In this document: positions 14,024 through 26,253 of the stretch, piece by piece
How positions within the stretch are numbered: position 1 is the stretch's first letter
Layout of the letters: every line of letters starts with the position of its first letter
NCBI GenBank assembly: GCA_000711775.1
Contig: ARYC01000179.1
Coordinates: 153,838 to 217,837 of the forward strand
Direction of reading: 5' to 3'
Source: Oxytricha trifallax
Taxonomy: Eukaryota; Ciliophora; Spirotrichea; Sporadotrichida; Oxytrichidae
Length of the DNA stretch: 64,000 bases
Notes under the pieces: model-generated
The model's database searches: none
What the model saw: only the letters and a program-made list of their open reading frames with translations
Told to the model about the DNA's origin: nothing
Program-made: the position numbers and the translations under genes

Positions 14024-17000
14024 ATGGCAGACTACTCTTTCAAACACAGATTAAGCTTAAACAGTGGAGGTCTCCTGCAAAATAACTTAGTAAACATGAC
14101 ACATAGATTTACCAATAAAAATTAGCAATCTTTGCTACCTAATAATTAATCACAGTAGCAATAAGATACTTTTAATCATATCAATCAATAATCGAATAGT
14201 AATAATCCTGTATAAACTACCAATTAGAATAATATTGTAAGAATTTAAATATAAATTGTATAACCTTTTATTAAACTTATTGGATTTATTTTTAATGGAA
14301 TTCACATAAAAATATACTAGGTATAAATTTAAAAGTAATATTAAGGATTAATTATTATTTTAACAATAGTTCATCAAGATAGAATGAGTCAAGTACGATT
14401 TAATTTAGCCCAATTAAAGCCAGTAGACTGAATTAAAACAATAATGATAACTTTGCATACTCAGCACAACATCAATATTATATGGATAAAATACATATAA
14501 TAATTATATCAAATTACTCATTATAGTGTAAGTGATATAATTAATTATGCAGTTTATTTATTATAGAGCAATAGTAAAATATGAATAATAGCAGCTAAAA
14601 TAATGGTGATGGTAGGAAAAATAGACAAAATGACTAGAATAATAATGATACAAGTACCAGTGATTTTGCTTAGATTCTAAGAAAAGCATCTATTCAAAAG
14701 AGGGAACAGTTGAAATATATTATTATTTATAAATTGCAACTTTGATAGTATTTAAGTTTTACAGGGTTTTGGGGTTCAAGAAAAAAATAATTTTTTCTAA
14801 AATTTACTCTACTTTTTTCATCTAAACATTAATATTACATACTATAAGTTGAGAAATGCACTGATAAATAATGTAAGTGGATTTGGAAATCAAAGCAATA
14901 ACACTTCCCATTTAAACAAATAAGATCTCCAAAATAACTCAGCTTCCTAACTCAAAAACAAAATTCCACAGCAATTGATCCAGCCCATAAATTAAATTAA
15001 TAATGGTAATTATACTAATCTATTCCCTTAAAATACCAAGTCTATGATAATGGATGCTAATCAATTTTAAATAATAAAAACTATCAAAATTATTAATACT
15101 TTAAATTAATAATTAATTGATTGTAATAAATAATTAAACTGAATTTAATTTAAGTTAATTTTACAAACATTATAATTGATTAAATCGTTAAAACAAACTA
15201 TTTTAATCAATTGAAACTGCAAAAATAAAAACTTTTAGGTCAGACGCTTGAAAAGTTGTAAAAAGACATGCAAGGAAACAAAGATTTCTACTTGAAAATG
15301 AGAAAGGAATATGATCGAATAACCATATATGAGAATATGTTCAATAGATAGAAGGAGCAGTAGAAGGAATTTAAGAATTTAAAGAAAAACATGAAGAAAC
15401 TAGTTGATCATAGATTTAATGATAAATAAAATGATTAGAGTAATAATTCTATAGAATTAAATAATTAAAGTAAAATGAGTAAATTTTAATTGCATAAATT
15501 AATGGTAACGACTTAGATTAATTGTGATAAATTTATGATCATTTTTTCTTGCCAATGTTTCCCATGCATCAACTTAAAATGCAGGCCAAGCATCAATCCC
15601 AGAGCAGCAAGGCTAAACTGAAAGATCAACTATAGTTATAAAAACGATAATCTCGATAGTAAAGTTTAGGAAGAAAGAAATTGAATAATAATAATGCTAA
15701 AAGTGGGAACCGAATGAGTAGAAGTATCTCGCCTTAGCAATAAGTTTATTTGCTTTAATTATATTGGCAATCAGAATTAACAATAAAGTAAGTATATGAC
15801 TTAGTTGTATGTTTTATTTCAGCAATAAGTTACCAATTCAGAAGATGCATCAAGCTATCAATCACTTCTTTATGAAGCAGAATTCTAGCAAATCTTGGAT
15901 GATCGCTTAGACTACTACCAAGATGATTTGATTGTGAACTCTTTGCAAATCTCATATTTCCAGATTTTAAACTTTCTTGAGAAAATTGTTGAAACTGAGC
16001 TGTATATATTAGAGGGATAAACTGTAATTCCTGGGGACCCAAATAGCATGGATTTGCTGACTTATCATGGCATGTAGATATAAGCTCAGTATTAATTTTC
16101 TTTTAAAATCAAATATATGAGTATATATATAAAATCTTACATTTTTTAAATAGCTCGAGCCATATTGAAAGAGCAATAAACAATACTCAAATTCATTAAA
16201 CTTGAAAGATTTTATCTATTCATCTTCTGGACTTAAATGAAATAATTTTCATAAAATAGTTTTTAATCACCAGTCTAATAGTTGATATATAATTTATGTA
16301 AACTTTCTCTAAAATTCTCTCCACAGGTCTAACCCCACCAATAAAAGAGCGAGATTTCGTCTATAAACGCTGCATGGGAAGCTTGAAACGCCTTAGATAA
16401 CTAATTTACTCACTAAATTACTTGCTTACAGATAAAAAGAGATATCAATTATAGTAATGCTACTCTAACATTAGAAGTTTCTTAATGACTACTTGCTAAA
16501 TGATGATTGATAATTTGACTAATATACATGCTTTTAAATATTTTATAATTTATGGTTTTTCCCCAATACTATTGAATTTTCTAAAGTATAAATTAATTTA
16601 TTAAATATTTTTGAGTAAAATATACATGAGAATCAAAAGAAACAGAGTAGCAATAGCTTAAATGGATTAAATTATATTTGTTAAACTATATATCTTTTTT
16701 GTGTTTGAAATTAAATGGAGGAGGGGATAGAGACCAATGATACAGCATGCTGAATCAAAATGAGCCAAAACATATACTACTGCTTAAGACACTCTATGGC
16801 ATGGCTGATGAAATGATGAGCAAGAATTTCATTGAAGAAAAGAAGACCAACTATAATCTAGTTTTAAAATATTACCAAAATACTTAGAATTCTTTATATT
16901 TAAATTTAGAATACTTTGTTTAATTATTATATTTTAATTATAAAAGAACATGTTTGATAAAGATTACATTCAATACAAAACTATGAAAATAGTACTTTTA

Positions 17001-19475
17001 ATAGAATAAGATCTCATTAAATATAATTGAGTCAAGCAAGACTAAGGAATAGAAGTCGAGCAATTTCGAGGACCTGATCTAATCATTGAAGGATCAGCTG
17101 TCTCAAATAGACTTCACTGAAGACGAATATGATCAATATTCCTATGTAGATTAAAATGACATGAGAGCAAGCGCCACATTAAATTCTCAGAATATTGTTT
17201 TTTATTAGTAATTTATGATATCTTAGGGTTTCTAAATAAACTCATGAATATTATCTCGTTTAAATGAGAATAATTATGGTGGGTAAAATCAAGGTTAAAA
17301 TCAAAGTATCACAAGAAGGTAGCAGCTAGGCATGCAGTAAAATCAGCTGTAAAGTCCCTCTTAATTTCAAAAAAGTTAAACTTTTCAATAAAGTTTAAAG
17401 AGTTCTACTTAGCTGCAATAATAACAGGTTAATTAATACCAGCAGAAATACATGCAAAATTAATAAGAAAATCCGCAGACAGACTATGAAATAGATGAGG
17501 GTGAACAGTTTCTGGAGTCGTTAGGCTTTAAAGACCCGTTTCATAAGAAATTGTTGAACTAAGATTCGTAAAATTCATTTGAGTAGAGAAATAACACTTA
17601 AGGAGGCTACGGGTTTCAATAACCTTAAGATGATGGAAAGTTCTAGCATTACATGACTCATGAGAGCTAAATTTACAAACCCCTTATATTATAATATTTA
17701 TATTCTGCATATCAATTACATTAAAATCAATAATGCTTTATTTATAATAATAAATTAAAAGAGTCCTTTATAATAATAATTACTATTATTTTTGTTGTTG
17801 AATGAAAGTACAAAAACTACTCACTAAAAATCCAGGGTTTTCAACAGTGATGCACAATCTTTTGAATTCAGCTTATAACCCATTTTAAGAAGGTTTACCA
17901 TTCATCAGTGACACTTCATTCAAAAAGAGATTTGCTAGTTCTATGATGAAAAAATTTAAAACTCGCGGGACTCTGAGTTTAAAAAAACAAATATAGTCAA
18001 TTTTTTTAACTTTTATAAAAAAATTTTCATATAAAAGTAGTTGGATCTATTCCGATTTAAGCTACAGATATAAAAACCTTGATTAAAACGATCAGCAATT
18101 AGACGACGATGAAGATGAAGATTGGGATTAACCTTTCGATGTTATAGAACTTTTCAGCTTTTTCGACTCTGGCAAGTAAAATGTACCAGTTTAGTAGAGC
18201 AACCACACTAATCATGGAATGAATTATTAGCAGAATCAGTAAGGCACCATTTATTCAAATTCCAATCCCAACCAAAACCAAAGAAATACTATGGGTGGGG
18301 AATCTGTGTTCACTGACTCTGAGCGCTTTGAAAGACTGGTTAATTGTGACTTTAGCTTTAAGAAGAGATATGGGAATAACAAGCAAATTGAGGATAAATA
18401 TGCAGAGATCATGATGCAGCAATAAATGGATAGATTTAAGAATCCGAATTCTAAGATCGCTGAGTTCTTCAAGCAACAGATTTTAAGTGAAGAAATCAAG
18501 AAAGACTATAAAAGTTTTGTATATACAATGAGATTAATTTACAAATAATTACTTACAGTTATAGAGCCACGATAACTCTTAAAGCTCGTAATCAAAAATG
18601 ATGAAAGCTATCAAAGAGAAACTAAACAATCAATTTTTTGGCATGATTAAAGATGAATTAAACCCCTACAAAGAGAAGAGAGGCTAAACAAACAGGTCTA
18701 ATGGTGGCTTAAATGCAGCGTTTGGAACTTTTGGAGGAAGAAATATATCAGACACAAATGGATCAAGTTAATATTGGAGGAGATTCTCAAGCTCTAGGGA
18801 GCAGTCTATCAAAGACAGCAGATCATTTCATAATCAGTTCTAGTCTCTTGGCTCGCTCAGTAATCGCAGAAGATCTGTTAATACAGCTATGAAAGGTTTA
18901 GGGTTTGGAAGTAGCAGAAATGCTGGGATGACAGGAGGAGGTACCTTTGATAATCGGTATTTGGGAGGTGTAGGTAATGACTAAGACTCAGAACAAGATT
19001 TTAAAATAAATCAAGTTTAAATAGAATTTATAAGATTTTGGGTTCTTTAATGCCATAAATAACCATTAAATAAGCAATACTAGTGGTTATTTTAAGAAAC
19101 GAAGTGCAACAATTCATGTGAGATCCACAATCAAAGACATTTAAGAAGAAGATGATTTGAAAAGCAAGCAAAGTGATGGAAGGAGAAAAGGAGACATTAA
19201 GAATAATAATTATTTTACATTTATATATTCATTTTTGATAGTATATAACTATTTTTGTGAACATAATTATAGAAAAGAATGGGCATATGACTTAAAATCG
19301 CTAAAATGAAAGAGATAGAAGCCGGAATAATCAATTTAATCATATAAATTAACAAAGTAGCATGCAATCATCTAGCAATAATTCAAATAGGTTTATGGCT
19401 TAAACTTAAAAAAGAGCAACACAAATGAGAAAACCTTCTAGTGGTATTTATCTCAGGGATGATGTATTAAATTGA
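14024..19475 (+). CDS. Very long Gln/Asn-rich protein
   Basis: The ATG at 14024 opens MADYSFKHRLSLNSGGLLQN; coding blocks follow on the plus strand to TGA 19473-19475 (RDDVLN then stop). The N-terminal third is Asn/Gln-rich and disordered. Near 15240-15420 there is a basic helical stretch (KMRKEYDRITIYENMFNRQK). Near 15835-16080 and 16330-16500 there are ordered, hydrophobic blocks (ISYFQILNFLEKIVETELYI; IYSLNYLLTDKKRYQLQQCY). Acidic blocks lie near 17035-17190, and Ser/Gly/Arg-rich blocks near 18700-18970. The gaps between blocks are AT-rich, 50-150 bp. Blocks run in one direction with consistent composition, so I treat them as one gene, but two adjacent genes cannot be excluded. No known domain was recognised. 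Confidence 0.55.
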
Positions 19476-19581
19476 AGTAAATATCGAAACATTTAATTTC
19501 ATTACTTATCAATTTTGATTTTACTAATTCATTTATAATGAGTATAAATTTAATTTTGTCGAAGTAATTTTAAATTAATAA

Positions 19582-22500
19582 ATGTAAAAACCATCATTTA
19601 AAACTAACCCTACACAACAAAGAAATAAACAAAAACTTTAGTATGAATCTAAACTCTAAGTTTGCTTGCACTATGAATACTTATCAAATAAAGTCTTGAT
19701 TGGTCTCTTAGATCGTGAACAAGCCAATCAATAAAACTCAAGAGATAAATACCAAAAGGTTCATTTGATTATATGTAAAGAGCTTCAAGTTGCTGAGATT
19801 TTGACTGATTTTTTGCAAGAACTATATGAAACAGATAGTAGAAAGATCCAACTAACCTTCTATTTTGCTTAAAAACTACAGAAGAAAGTAAGAGTAATCT
19901 AAAAACGTCTCGAGAAAGACAACTCAATCAAAACATTTTTGATAAACACATCATTCGAAGAGTAAGATTTGATTGAACTAATTCATATTGATGAAAAAGA
20001 TACACTTTACAGAAACTCATGCAAAAAAGTATCTGAAAACTCTAAGTTGATTTAAGATTTACAGATGTAAGAGCATTTTAGATATGAGCTGCAGTATTGT
20101 ATGCTTGAACTTATAGGGGTTATGATGACTGTTAACATTATACACTGGAAAAATATCAAAGAAGATCGAGTGAAGTTTGATATTTTTAATAGAAACTTTG
20201 TGGGATTAAATCCTGAATTAAATGATTCAATAACTATCCAAGAACAGTAATTGCATTAAGAAAAAGCTAGTAATTTAACTTTCTTAAGTCCAGACTAAGA
20301 AATGAAACTATAACTCTCTATTACCAATTAATCTCAAGCTTAAGATAAATTAGAATTGGTTGAAGTTTGTGAGAGTTTCTACTAAGACTTGAATATCTTC
20401 CAAGATTAGATACATCCATCCTTGCTAATTCAAAATGCAGCTCCTAAAGAAGGTTATTCCCTTTTTAATTTGTTTGAGTTTACTATATTATCAAAAGGTA
20501 GAGAATATCTGAAGCAAATATTTTAAACTCCACTTAAATGCCTAAATTAGATTATGTATAGGCAAAATTCTGTCACTGCTCTTTTCGATTTGAATAGCTA
20601 ATGTGGATCTATGTTTAATAATAGGCCTTTATATCTGGAAGTTTAAGCCAAACTAAAGGCTTTTCATGACATTGAATCTATAATTGGCTCATGGAAAAGA
20701 GAAAGAATCTTTGATGTTAAAAGCATCAAGAACCTTCTCAGAAGCATTCAAATATTTTGTTAGATAGATGATATGCTTTATGATCATTTCATTACTCTCA
20801 ATCAAAAGTCAGAGCTAAAAGATTCTTTGCTCAAGATTGACAAAGATATTCTGGCAAGCGTATACACTACAATCTTGCAAGGATTAGATTTGAGTGGCAC
20901 TAAATTATCAATAAGGAAAGGTATATTTGAGGAGCTTGATACTATAAGAGATCAATATAACTCTTTAGATGATTAAATGTCCTTCAAGCTTTAAGAACTA
21001 AAGTATGACTTATAGGAACTACCAGATTTTATGCAAAGGGTAAGAATGATAATGATCCCATCAGCCGGTTACTTTGTGTCTATAAGTAAATGTGATTAAG
21101 TTTACGTGAGATATTTAGAGCAAAACATGAAATAATTTAGGTCAATGGTAAATGTCATTGATGAGCATGATTTGATAAATTTTATGCTAGAAGATGATTT
21201 GAATAGATTAGGCTGGAGATTCAGTTTTGTGACTGAAACTGATTTATACTTTTAAAACTAGGCTACGAGAGAACTTGATCAAACCCAAGGAGATTTATTC
21301 AGTCAAATTTAAGAAATGGAGTTTTATTTCTTGTCTGTAATTTAGAAAGAAATTTTAGATAATGCCTCGGTATTGCTAAAGATGAATGAATTTATTATAA
21401 AACTTGATGCTTATATCAGCCTTCTAATGTCAGTCTTGGAGTTTAATCTTACAAAGCCAAACTTTGTTACAGATTCAAAGTAAATAAAGATTTAAGATGC
21501 AAGAAATATGTTGGTTGAATTCAAGAGTCAAGATTTTAGAAAGTAAGATTATAATATAACTGACTAAAAGTTAACTGTTATTTGTGGTTAAAATTAATTT
21601 AGTAGTTTTAGTTAATAGCTTAAGGCAACGGAAATTTAAAATCTAGAGGAAATCAATTCTAGGAATACTAAATACAAATTATTATTATTTATCACATATA
21701 TTTACATAAATTATTATAGATGACGTTATGATTTTTAAATAAAATTTTCCTGCCCTATTGTTGTTCTAATTTTAACTGAGTAGTGTGGAACTCCTAAATA
21801 TCTAGCCCCAGAAATTTTGTATCTTTAGTACTGTATTCTTAAACGGCTGAATGAGGATTTTCTCAATATGTGTTTTTAATATTTTTCTTTTATCTCCACA
21901 AATGTCAGAGCATTTATCATTTCTGTCATCATTGTCGCTAATAGTAAATATATCTGATAAATAATATTTAAAATTAATATATTAAATCGAAATTAAACCA
22001 TAACTGAAAATTTTACTTGTTAAATGGGTCAGGTAAGAGTATTTATCTGAAAAATTTGGGCTCAATCATATATCTAGCTTAAATAGGTTGCTATGTCCCC
22101 TGTGACTCAGCTACTCTACCAATCTTTACAAAAATTTTGACAAAGTTTGCTTCTAATGAAAACTATACAAACTTCCAAAATTCATTCTTCTACCAAGAAA
22201 CAACTAAAATGACGCATATTCTCAACTCTTGTGACTAAAATTCTCTCCTTTTGATAGATGAATATGCCAGAGGGACTTCGCATATCAATGGTATGAGTCT
22301 ATTGATTACCCTAATTGAATGTTTGAGCAATCTGAATTTCTTTAAGCAAATTAAGAATGCTGACAAATTTGTAAAAAACCTACCTATTACTCTGATATCA
22401 ACGAATCTTGTTGAGATATTTGAATAAGAATAAATATGTAAAATTAAACAAACATCAAATCTCAAGATTATTCAAATTGATAACTAAAATACTCAGGATT

Positions 22501-22661
22501 AAGCTTGTGACAGATAGCTATTATCTTTGTATTAAAACACTTTGAGACCTATTGAATGTGCTAAAGAGACAAACTTAGATGGGAAAATTATTAAGAGAGC
22601 TTAATTTTTGGAGAAATGCTTTAATGAGAAGAGGAAAATACTCTCAGATCTTGAAACTTGA
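19582..22661 (+). CDS. MSH5: MutS homologue 5 (meiotic MSH5)
   Basis: MSH5 acts with MSH4 as a clamp on meiotic recombination intermediates and promotes crossovers. From ATG 19582 a nearly unbroken frame gives about 670 residues of MutS core, including the domain III signature IFQTPLKCLNQIMYRQNSVT and the pre-ATPase block KIQDARNMLVEFKS. The Walker A loop is split. The first half ends VICGQN at 21594. The second half starts at 22022 and continues GSGKSIYLKNLGSIIYLAQI, where SGKSIYLK is typical of MSH5. Walker B is LLLIDEYARGTS (about 22236-22271). The C-terminus ends at TGA 22659-22661. Joining at the shared AAAT pointer gives GQNGSGKSIYLK in frame. The 431-bp insert is described separately. 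The gene is expected to be active in conjugating cells, when the germline nucleus goes through meiosis. Confidence 0.88.
21595..22025. other. IES inside the MSH5 Walker A loop, pointer AAAT
   Basis: AAAT occurs at 21591-21594 and again at 22022-22025. Removing the sequence between them, with one copy of the repeat, restores the MSH5 P-loop exactly. The insert is unusual for an IES because it is not uniformly AT-rich: it contains protein-like sequence, including a kinase fragment. Confidence 0.8.
21758..21845 (+). other. Protein-kinase gene fragment (activation loop/APE) inside an IES
   Basis: Within the MSH5 IES the plus strand reads LTEQCGTPKYLAPEILYLQY. This is the end of a kinase activation loop and subdomain VIII: C-G-T-P-x-Y-L-A-P-E-I-L is nearly invariant in AGC/CaMK-type kinases. 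The frame has one TAG, read as Gln, and is lost on both sides within about 100 bp. It could be an MDS of another, scrambled gene embedded in this IES, or a decayed gene copy. Nothing else of a kinase was found next to it. A second protein-like stretch (SFSQQLKATEIQNLEEINSR, about 21601-21663) lies earlier in the same insert. Confidence 0.6.
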
Positions 22662-22841
22662 CAGTTTATAGTAAGAATTTATAGATAAACTTAAGCTATA
22701 TAAATTATGATTTATAATTATTTTTATTACTTATATTAATGTATTATTTTAGATTAATAAATTATAATAAGGAATTTTATAATCTGTCCACAGTAATATT
22801 AAATTAGTAATTTAAGATATAAATGTTTTAAAATGTAAATC

Positions 22842-23130
22842 TCAAACTCTTCTCATCTCTTTTTGGAAATCAAGGTAATTTTTAGGTACAAAGCCAAAAG
22901 CTCTCGGGTCATTTTCCTTACAACCAAATATCCAATCTGTCCCAAATTCTTTCAGTCCTACAAATACTTGACCTTTAACCATATTTATTTTATTTACAAT
23001 ATATAAACTATAAATTTATTCTTTAATTTACGTTTATATATATTTAGATGTCTTTTTTCAATTGCATTGAAGTCTTCAACAGCCTATATAAACCAATATG
23101 GGTTAAATTACTATTATTCTTCAAAATAAT
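22842..23130 (-). CDS. Small SH3-domain protein or terminal part of one
   Basis: Reading the minus strand from about 23130, the first block is PYWFIQAVEDFNAIEKRHLN, which matches the ALYDF-type start of an SH3 domain. A gap of about 60 bp follows at about 22986-23045 (possible GTAAAT intron or IES). The second block is MVKGQVFVGLKEFGTDWIFG, then KENDPRAFGFVPKNYLDF, which supplies the conserved DW and the GFVP-x-NYL end of SH3. The stop is TGA 22844-22842. SH3 domains bind Pro-rich peptides, often in cytoskeletal or signalling proteins. No ATG was found for the first block, so an N-terminal piece is either missing or located elsewhere. Confidence 0.6.
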
Positions 23131-23229
23131 CTAATATACAAATGAAATGCAATTTATAGTTACAAAATTTAAAAATAGAGTGATTGAATACGAAGATCAA
23201 ACATTAAATTAATATTTGATATAATTAAA

Positions 23230-25117
23230 ATGAAAACAGCAGGTCTAGCTAAGAGATCTATTGAGAACACAAACACCCAAGTACCAGGAGATCAGCAAAT
23301 ATTTAGTGATGATTATTTCTTGGAAGTCATAAAATCAAAGGGTTTTGGCTATGTAAGTTCTAGGTTACTGCAATTTTAGAAATTTTTTATTATATGTTTG
23401 TTAATCAATTATTCTTGTAGGGCAAAAAGGATTCAAGGCAATACGAGATATTAAATTTAAGAAATCTTTGCTTTTCATTAGAAAATCTTTTGTTCTAGTA
23501 TGTTGACTCTGGATCAGATTCAATCTTTCCACTCTATATTGTAAATTATCTGGTAAGTTTATAGTGACTGCTTGAATTATTCGAGGATATTAATTTAACC
23601 ATTTTTCAATCACAAGTTTAACATTTTTATTTAGTTGCAAACACATGGAGACTTACAGACAGTAGAAAAAGAATTGATGAAACTATGGTACTCAGTATTA
23701 AACTTGAATGACTAAGAGATGATAGTTAAAATCTACCAGTCATTCTTAAGCAATCAGTTCAAATCAGCTAATATACACTTCTTCGTTAAGACAAGCAGAG
23801 TGATTTTATAAAACATTATTGGAGATCGGTTTCATGATGTCAGTATGGCTGAACTTCAACAGGACTTAAGTCAAGTTTATATTCCAACAGATAAAATTGT
23901 AGATATTGTTGGGAAATTATTCACTTCAGCTCATTTCTAAATCTTGAAGGGGAACTCCCTTAGATCAATTAATCTCAGATTACTGGAAATCTTTTCAATA
24001 ACTTGAAGATCATGATTTAAAATGGGCAGAGCATGGTTAATTGCTAAAATTTACAGATTTAATGTTTGACTGAGTATAGAACTATTGAGCATAAAAGCTA
24101 TGTTTAATAAATGTAGAATTATACAAAGAGTCTCATGTACAAAGATTAATTTTAACTTAACAGACATTAATAGTGATTTATTTTACATTATAGTCAAGGA
24201 GACAAACTTTACAAGGAGCATACAACTTAGGATTGAATTAGAAAATACTTTAGTAATAACCTACATTCTACAGCTTTGAGAAGATTTATGGATCATCTCA
24301 AGAAAATGAATCTTAGCTTAATGTTTAGTAAAAGAAAGTTTAAAATGTACTCGATAGCAATATTAAAAGCAAAATTTTAGGAGGATTTTCACAAACAGGA
24401 ACTACTACCAACTTCAATAAAACTTAGCAGGTTCTTCACTAGCAATCTGATTTCGGGGAGCATTCAAATTTAATTGATTCAATCTTGCAAGGATAGAAAA
24501 AACCAAAAAGATAACTTGTAAGCACACCATTATTGAAAGACTAATAAGGTACTTCCACTCATAATTAGACTGCTTATTAGAAAAGTCAAAAACTGGGTGG
24601 AGTTCAAGATAAATCTCTCATGAATATTTAAGAGCTGCCAGCTTAAACTGCAAGAAATGGAACTACCAATTTTTCTTAAGTCATGATGGAGTCTTCCTTA
24701 AGAGGAAGTCCTGGCCCAAACAACAACACTAATTTAAACTAGTCTTTAGGTATCTTCAATGAAACTATGAATTTTAACACTACAGCAAAAAATTACACTT
24801 CAATCTAGCAATAGTAATAGCAGTAGTAGTACCAGGCCTACTAAATTAAGAAGATGTACAATCATGAAGAAGTAAGACTTTTAGAAGCGCCTGAGACTAA
24901 ACTCAGAGAACTTTAATTAAAACTGAAAGAGTCTGACAAAGATAGATAAGATCTCAAGAGAGACTAGATTAAGCTTGTATAGGAAATTGTTGAATTAAGA
25001 AACTAAAAGTCAAACGAAAATTAAGATAGAAAATTTATCAGAGAGCTTGAAAGCTTAATTAAAGCTGCCTTTACTGAAGTTTAAGTTACTATAGAGGAAA
25101 ACATTAAAATAAACTGA
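23230..25117 (+). CDS. Helical and Gln-rich protein of unknown function
   Basis: ATG 23230 opens MKTAGLAKRSIENTNTQVPG. The first exon ends at SKGFGY, followed by a GTAAGT...TTGTAG intron (about 23354-23420). Coding then resumes (GKKDSRQYEILNLRNLCFSL), and another GTAAGT donor lies at about 23552. The part to about 24005 is ordered and helical. From about 24190 the protein is Gln/Ser/Thr-rich, with a poly-Gln tract near 24810-24835. It then forms a charged coiled coil (EVRLLEAPETKLRELQLKLK). The nominal stop is TGA 25115-25117. A TTAAAAT repeat at 25104-25110 and 25128-25134 may be a pointer, so the true end may lie slightly downstream. The segment 24005-24190 is of unclear frame. Confidence 0.55.
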
Positions 25118-25134
25118 TATATTTAGCTTAAAAT

Positions 25135-26253
25135 GCATAATTTTATAAGCTCAAAGAGCAAGCTAATCAACCAACATCATAAACATTAGATAGAAAGAGA
25201 AAGCTTAAAAATACATTTGATTAAATTTTTGTGATTCTTAATTCCAAGAATTATCAATCTCAAGAATCTTCCTATCAATCTTAACCAAAGACAGCTAGCT
25301 TTAATGCACATTAAGAAAGTCCCTAACAAATTAGATCAGTAAATAACACTCAAAATGAATACCAAAGTTCAAGATAATAACAATAGACCTCTGTAAATGT
25401 TTAAAACTCCTTAAAAATGCTTAAGAAAAACAATTAATTAAATTCAGACAGATCAATTGAGTAATCTCAAATGAGTCTACAAATTAACAATCACGGTTTA
25501 TCTATGCAACACACTCAAACTCAAAACCATTTTACTTTGAACATTTAGCAACAAATTTAACCAGACAGCTTTAGCTAGTTATTGATGGGCTTCAAGACTA
25601 AGCCTTAGTTGAAAGTCGAAGAATTTTTTAAGGGTAAAATTGAAGGAGCCTTGCTAAAAAATGCATAAAATCAGCAAATTGCTTAAAAAAATGAGAAACA
25701 AACAAATCAAAATTAAGCTTAAAAAGAGAAGAGCAACATATTGGGGAAAGTATCTCAACTGCATTAGATACAATAGTAATAGCAGAATAACTAAGCGCCA
25801 CCAGAGTTACCTCCAAGAAGTGACTTTGACGAAGATGAAGATAGCAGCGATAACGATGACGACCTCTAAAGAGATTCTAATTTTTAAGACTTTAACAAGA
25901 AAAGTCACTCAAGTTTTAAATAACAAGAGAATTATAACGAATAATTGGAATAGAACGAATATCAGAATCAGGATTTGATTTCAGATTTAGGCAGTGACAT
26001 TGAGAATGTTTTAGAGACAAGTATTATTACTTTTAAATAAGTCATATTATTTTAGAGTATTAGAGGAAACATCAGAAATTTACTTGAACAATCAACATAT
26101 GTAGATTTGTATAGTATCTTTTATAGAATTAAGAATTATAAAATCAATTAACTCTTCAGTAATGTCAAATTAAGATTTCCACTTAGAGAGAACATCTTCA
26201 CAGTTGAACAAATTAGCAGTTCCTAACCCCCTCCCACAACAAATAAAAGTTGA
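25135..26253 (+). CDS. Gln/Ser-rich protein with acidic stretch
   Basis: An open frame runs from about 25135 (YKLKEQANQPTSQTLDRKRK) to TGA 26251-26253. It is Gln/Asn/Ser-rich with a short ordered block (LLMGFKTKPQLKVEEFFKGK, about 25586-25645) and an acidic run DFDEDEDSSDNDDD (about 25826-25868). The last 90 bp overlap the start of RPN7 in another frame, and the composition after about 26030 is AT-driven, so the real stop or an IES probably lies earlier. It starts only about 20 bp after the nominal stop of the previous gene, in a different frame; the two could be one gene interrupted by a small IES. No family was recognised. Confidence 0.45.

Noticed and set aside
14765..14780. GGGTTTTGGGG, a telomere-like motif inside gene 14024-19475
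   Set aside because: It is short, lies in an open frame (GFGVQ), and has no TBE subterminal repeat next to it. Chance is the simpler reading.
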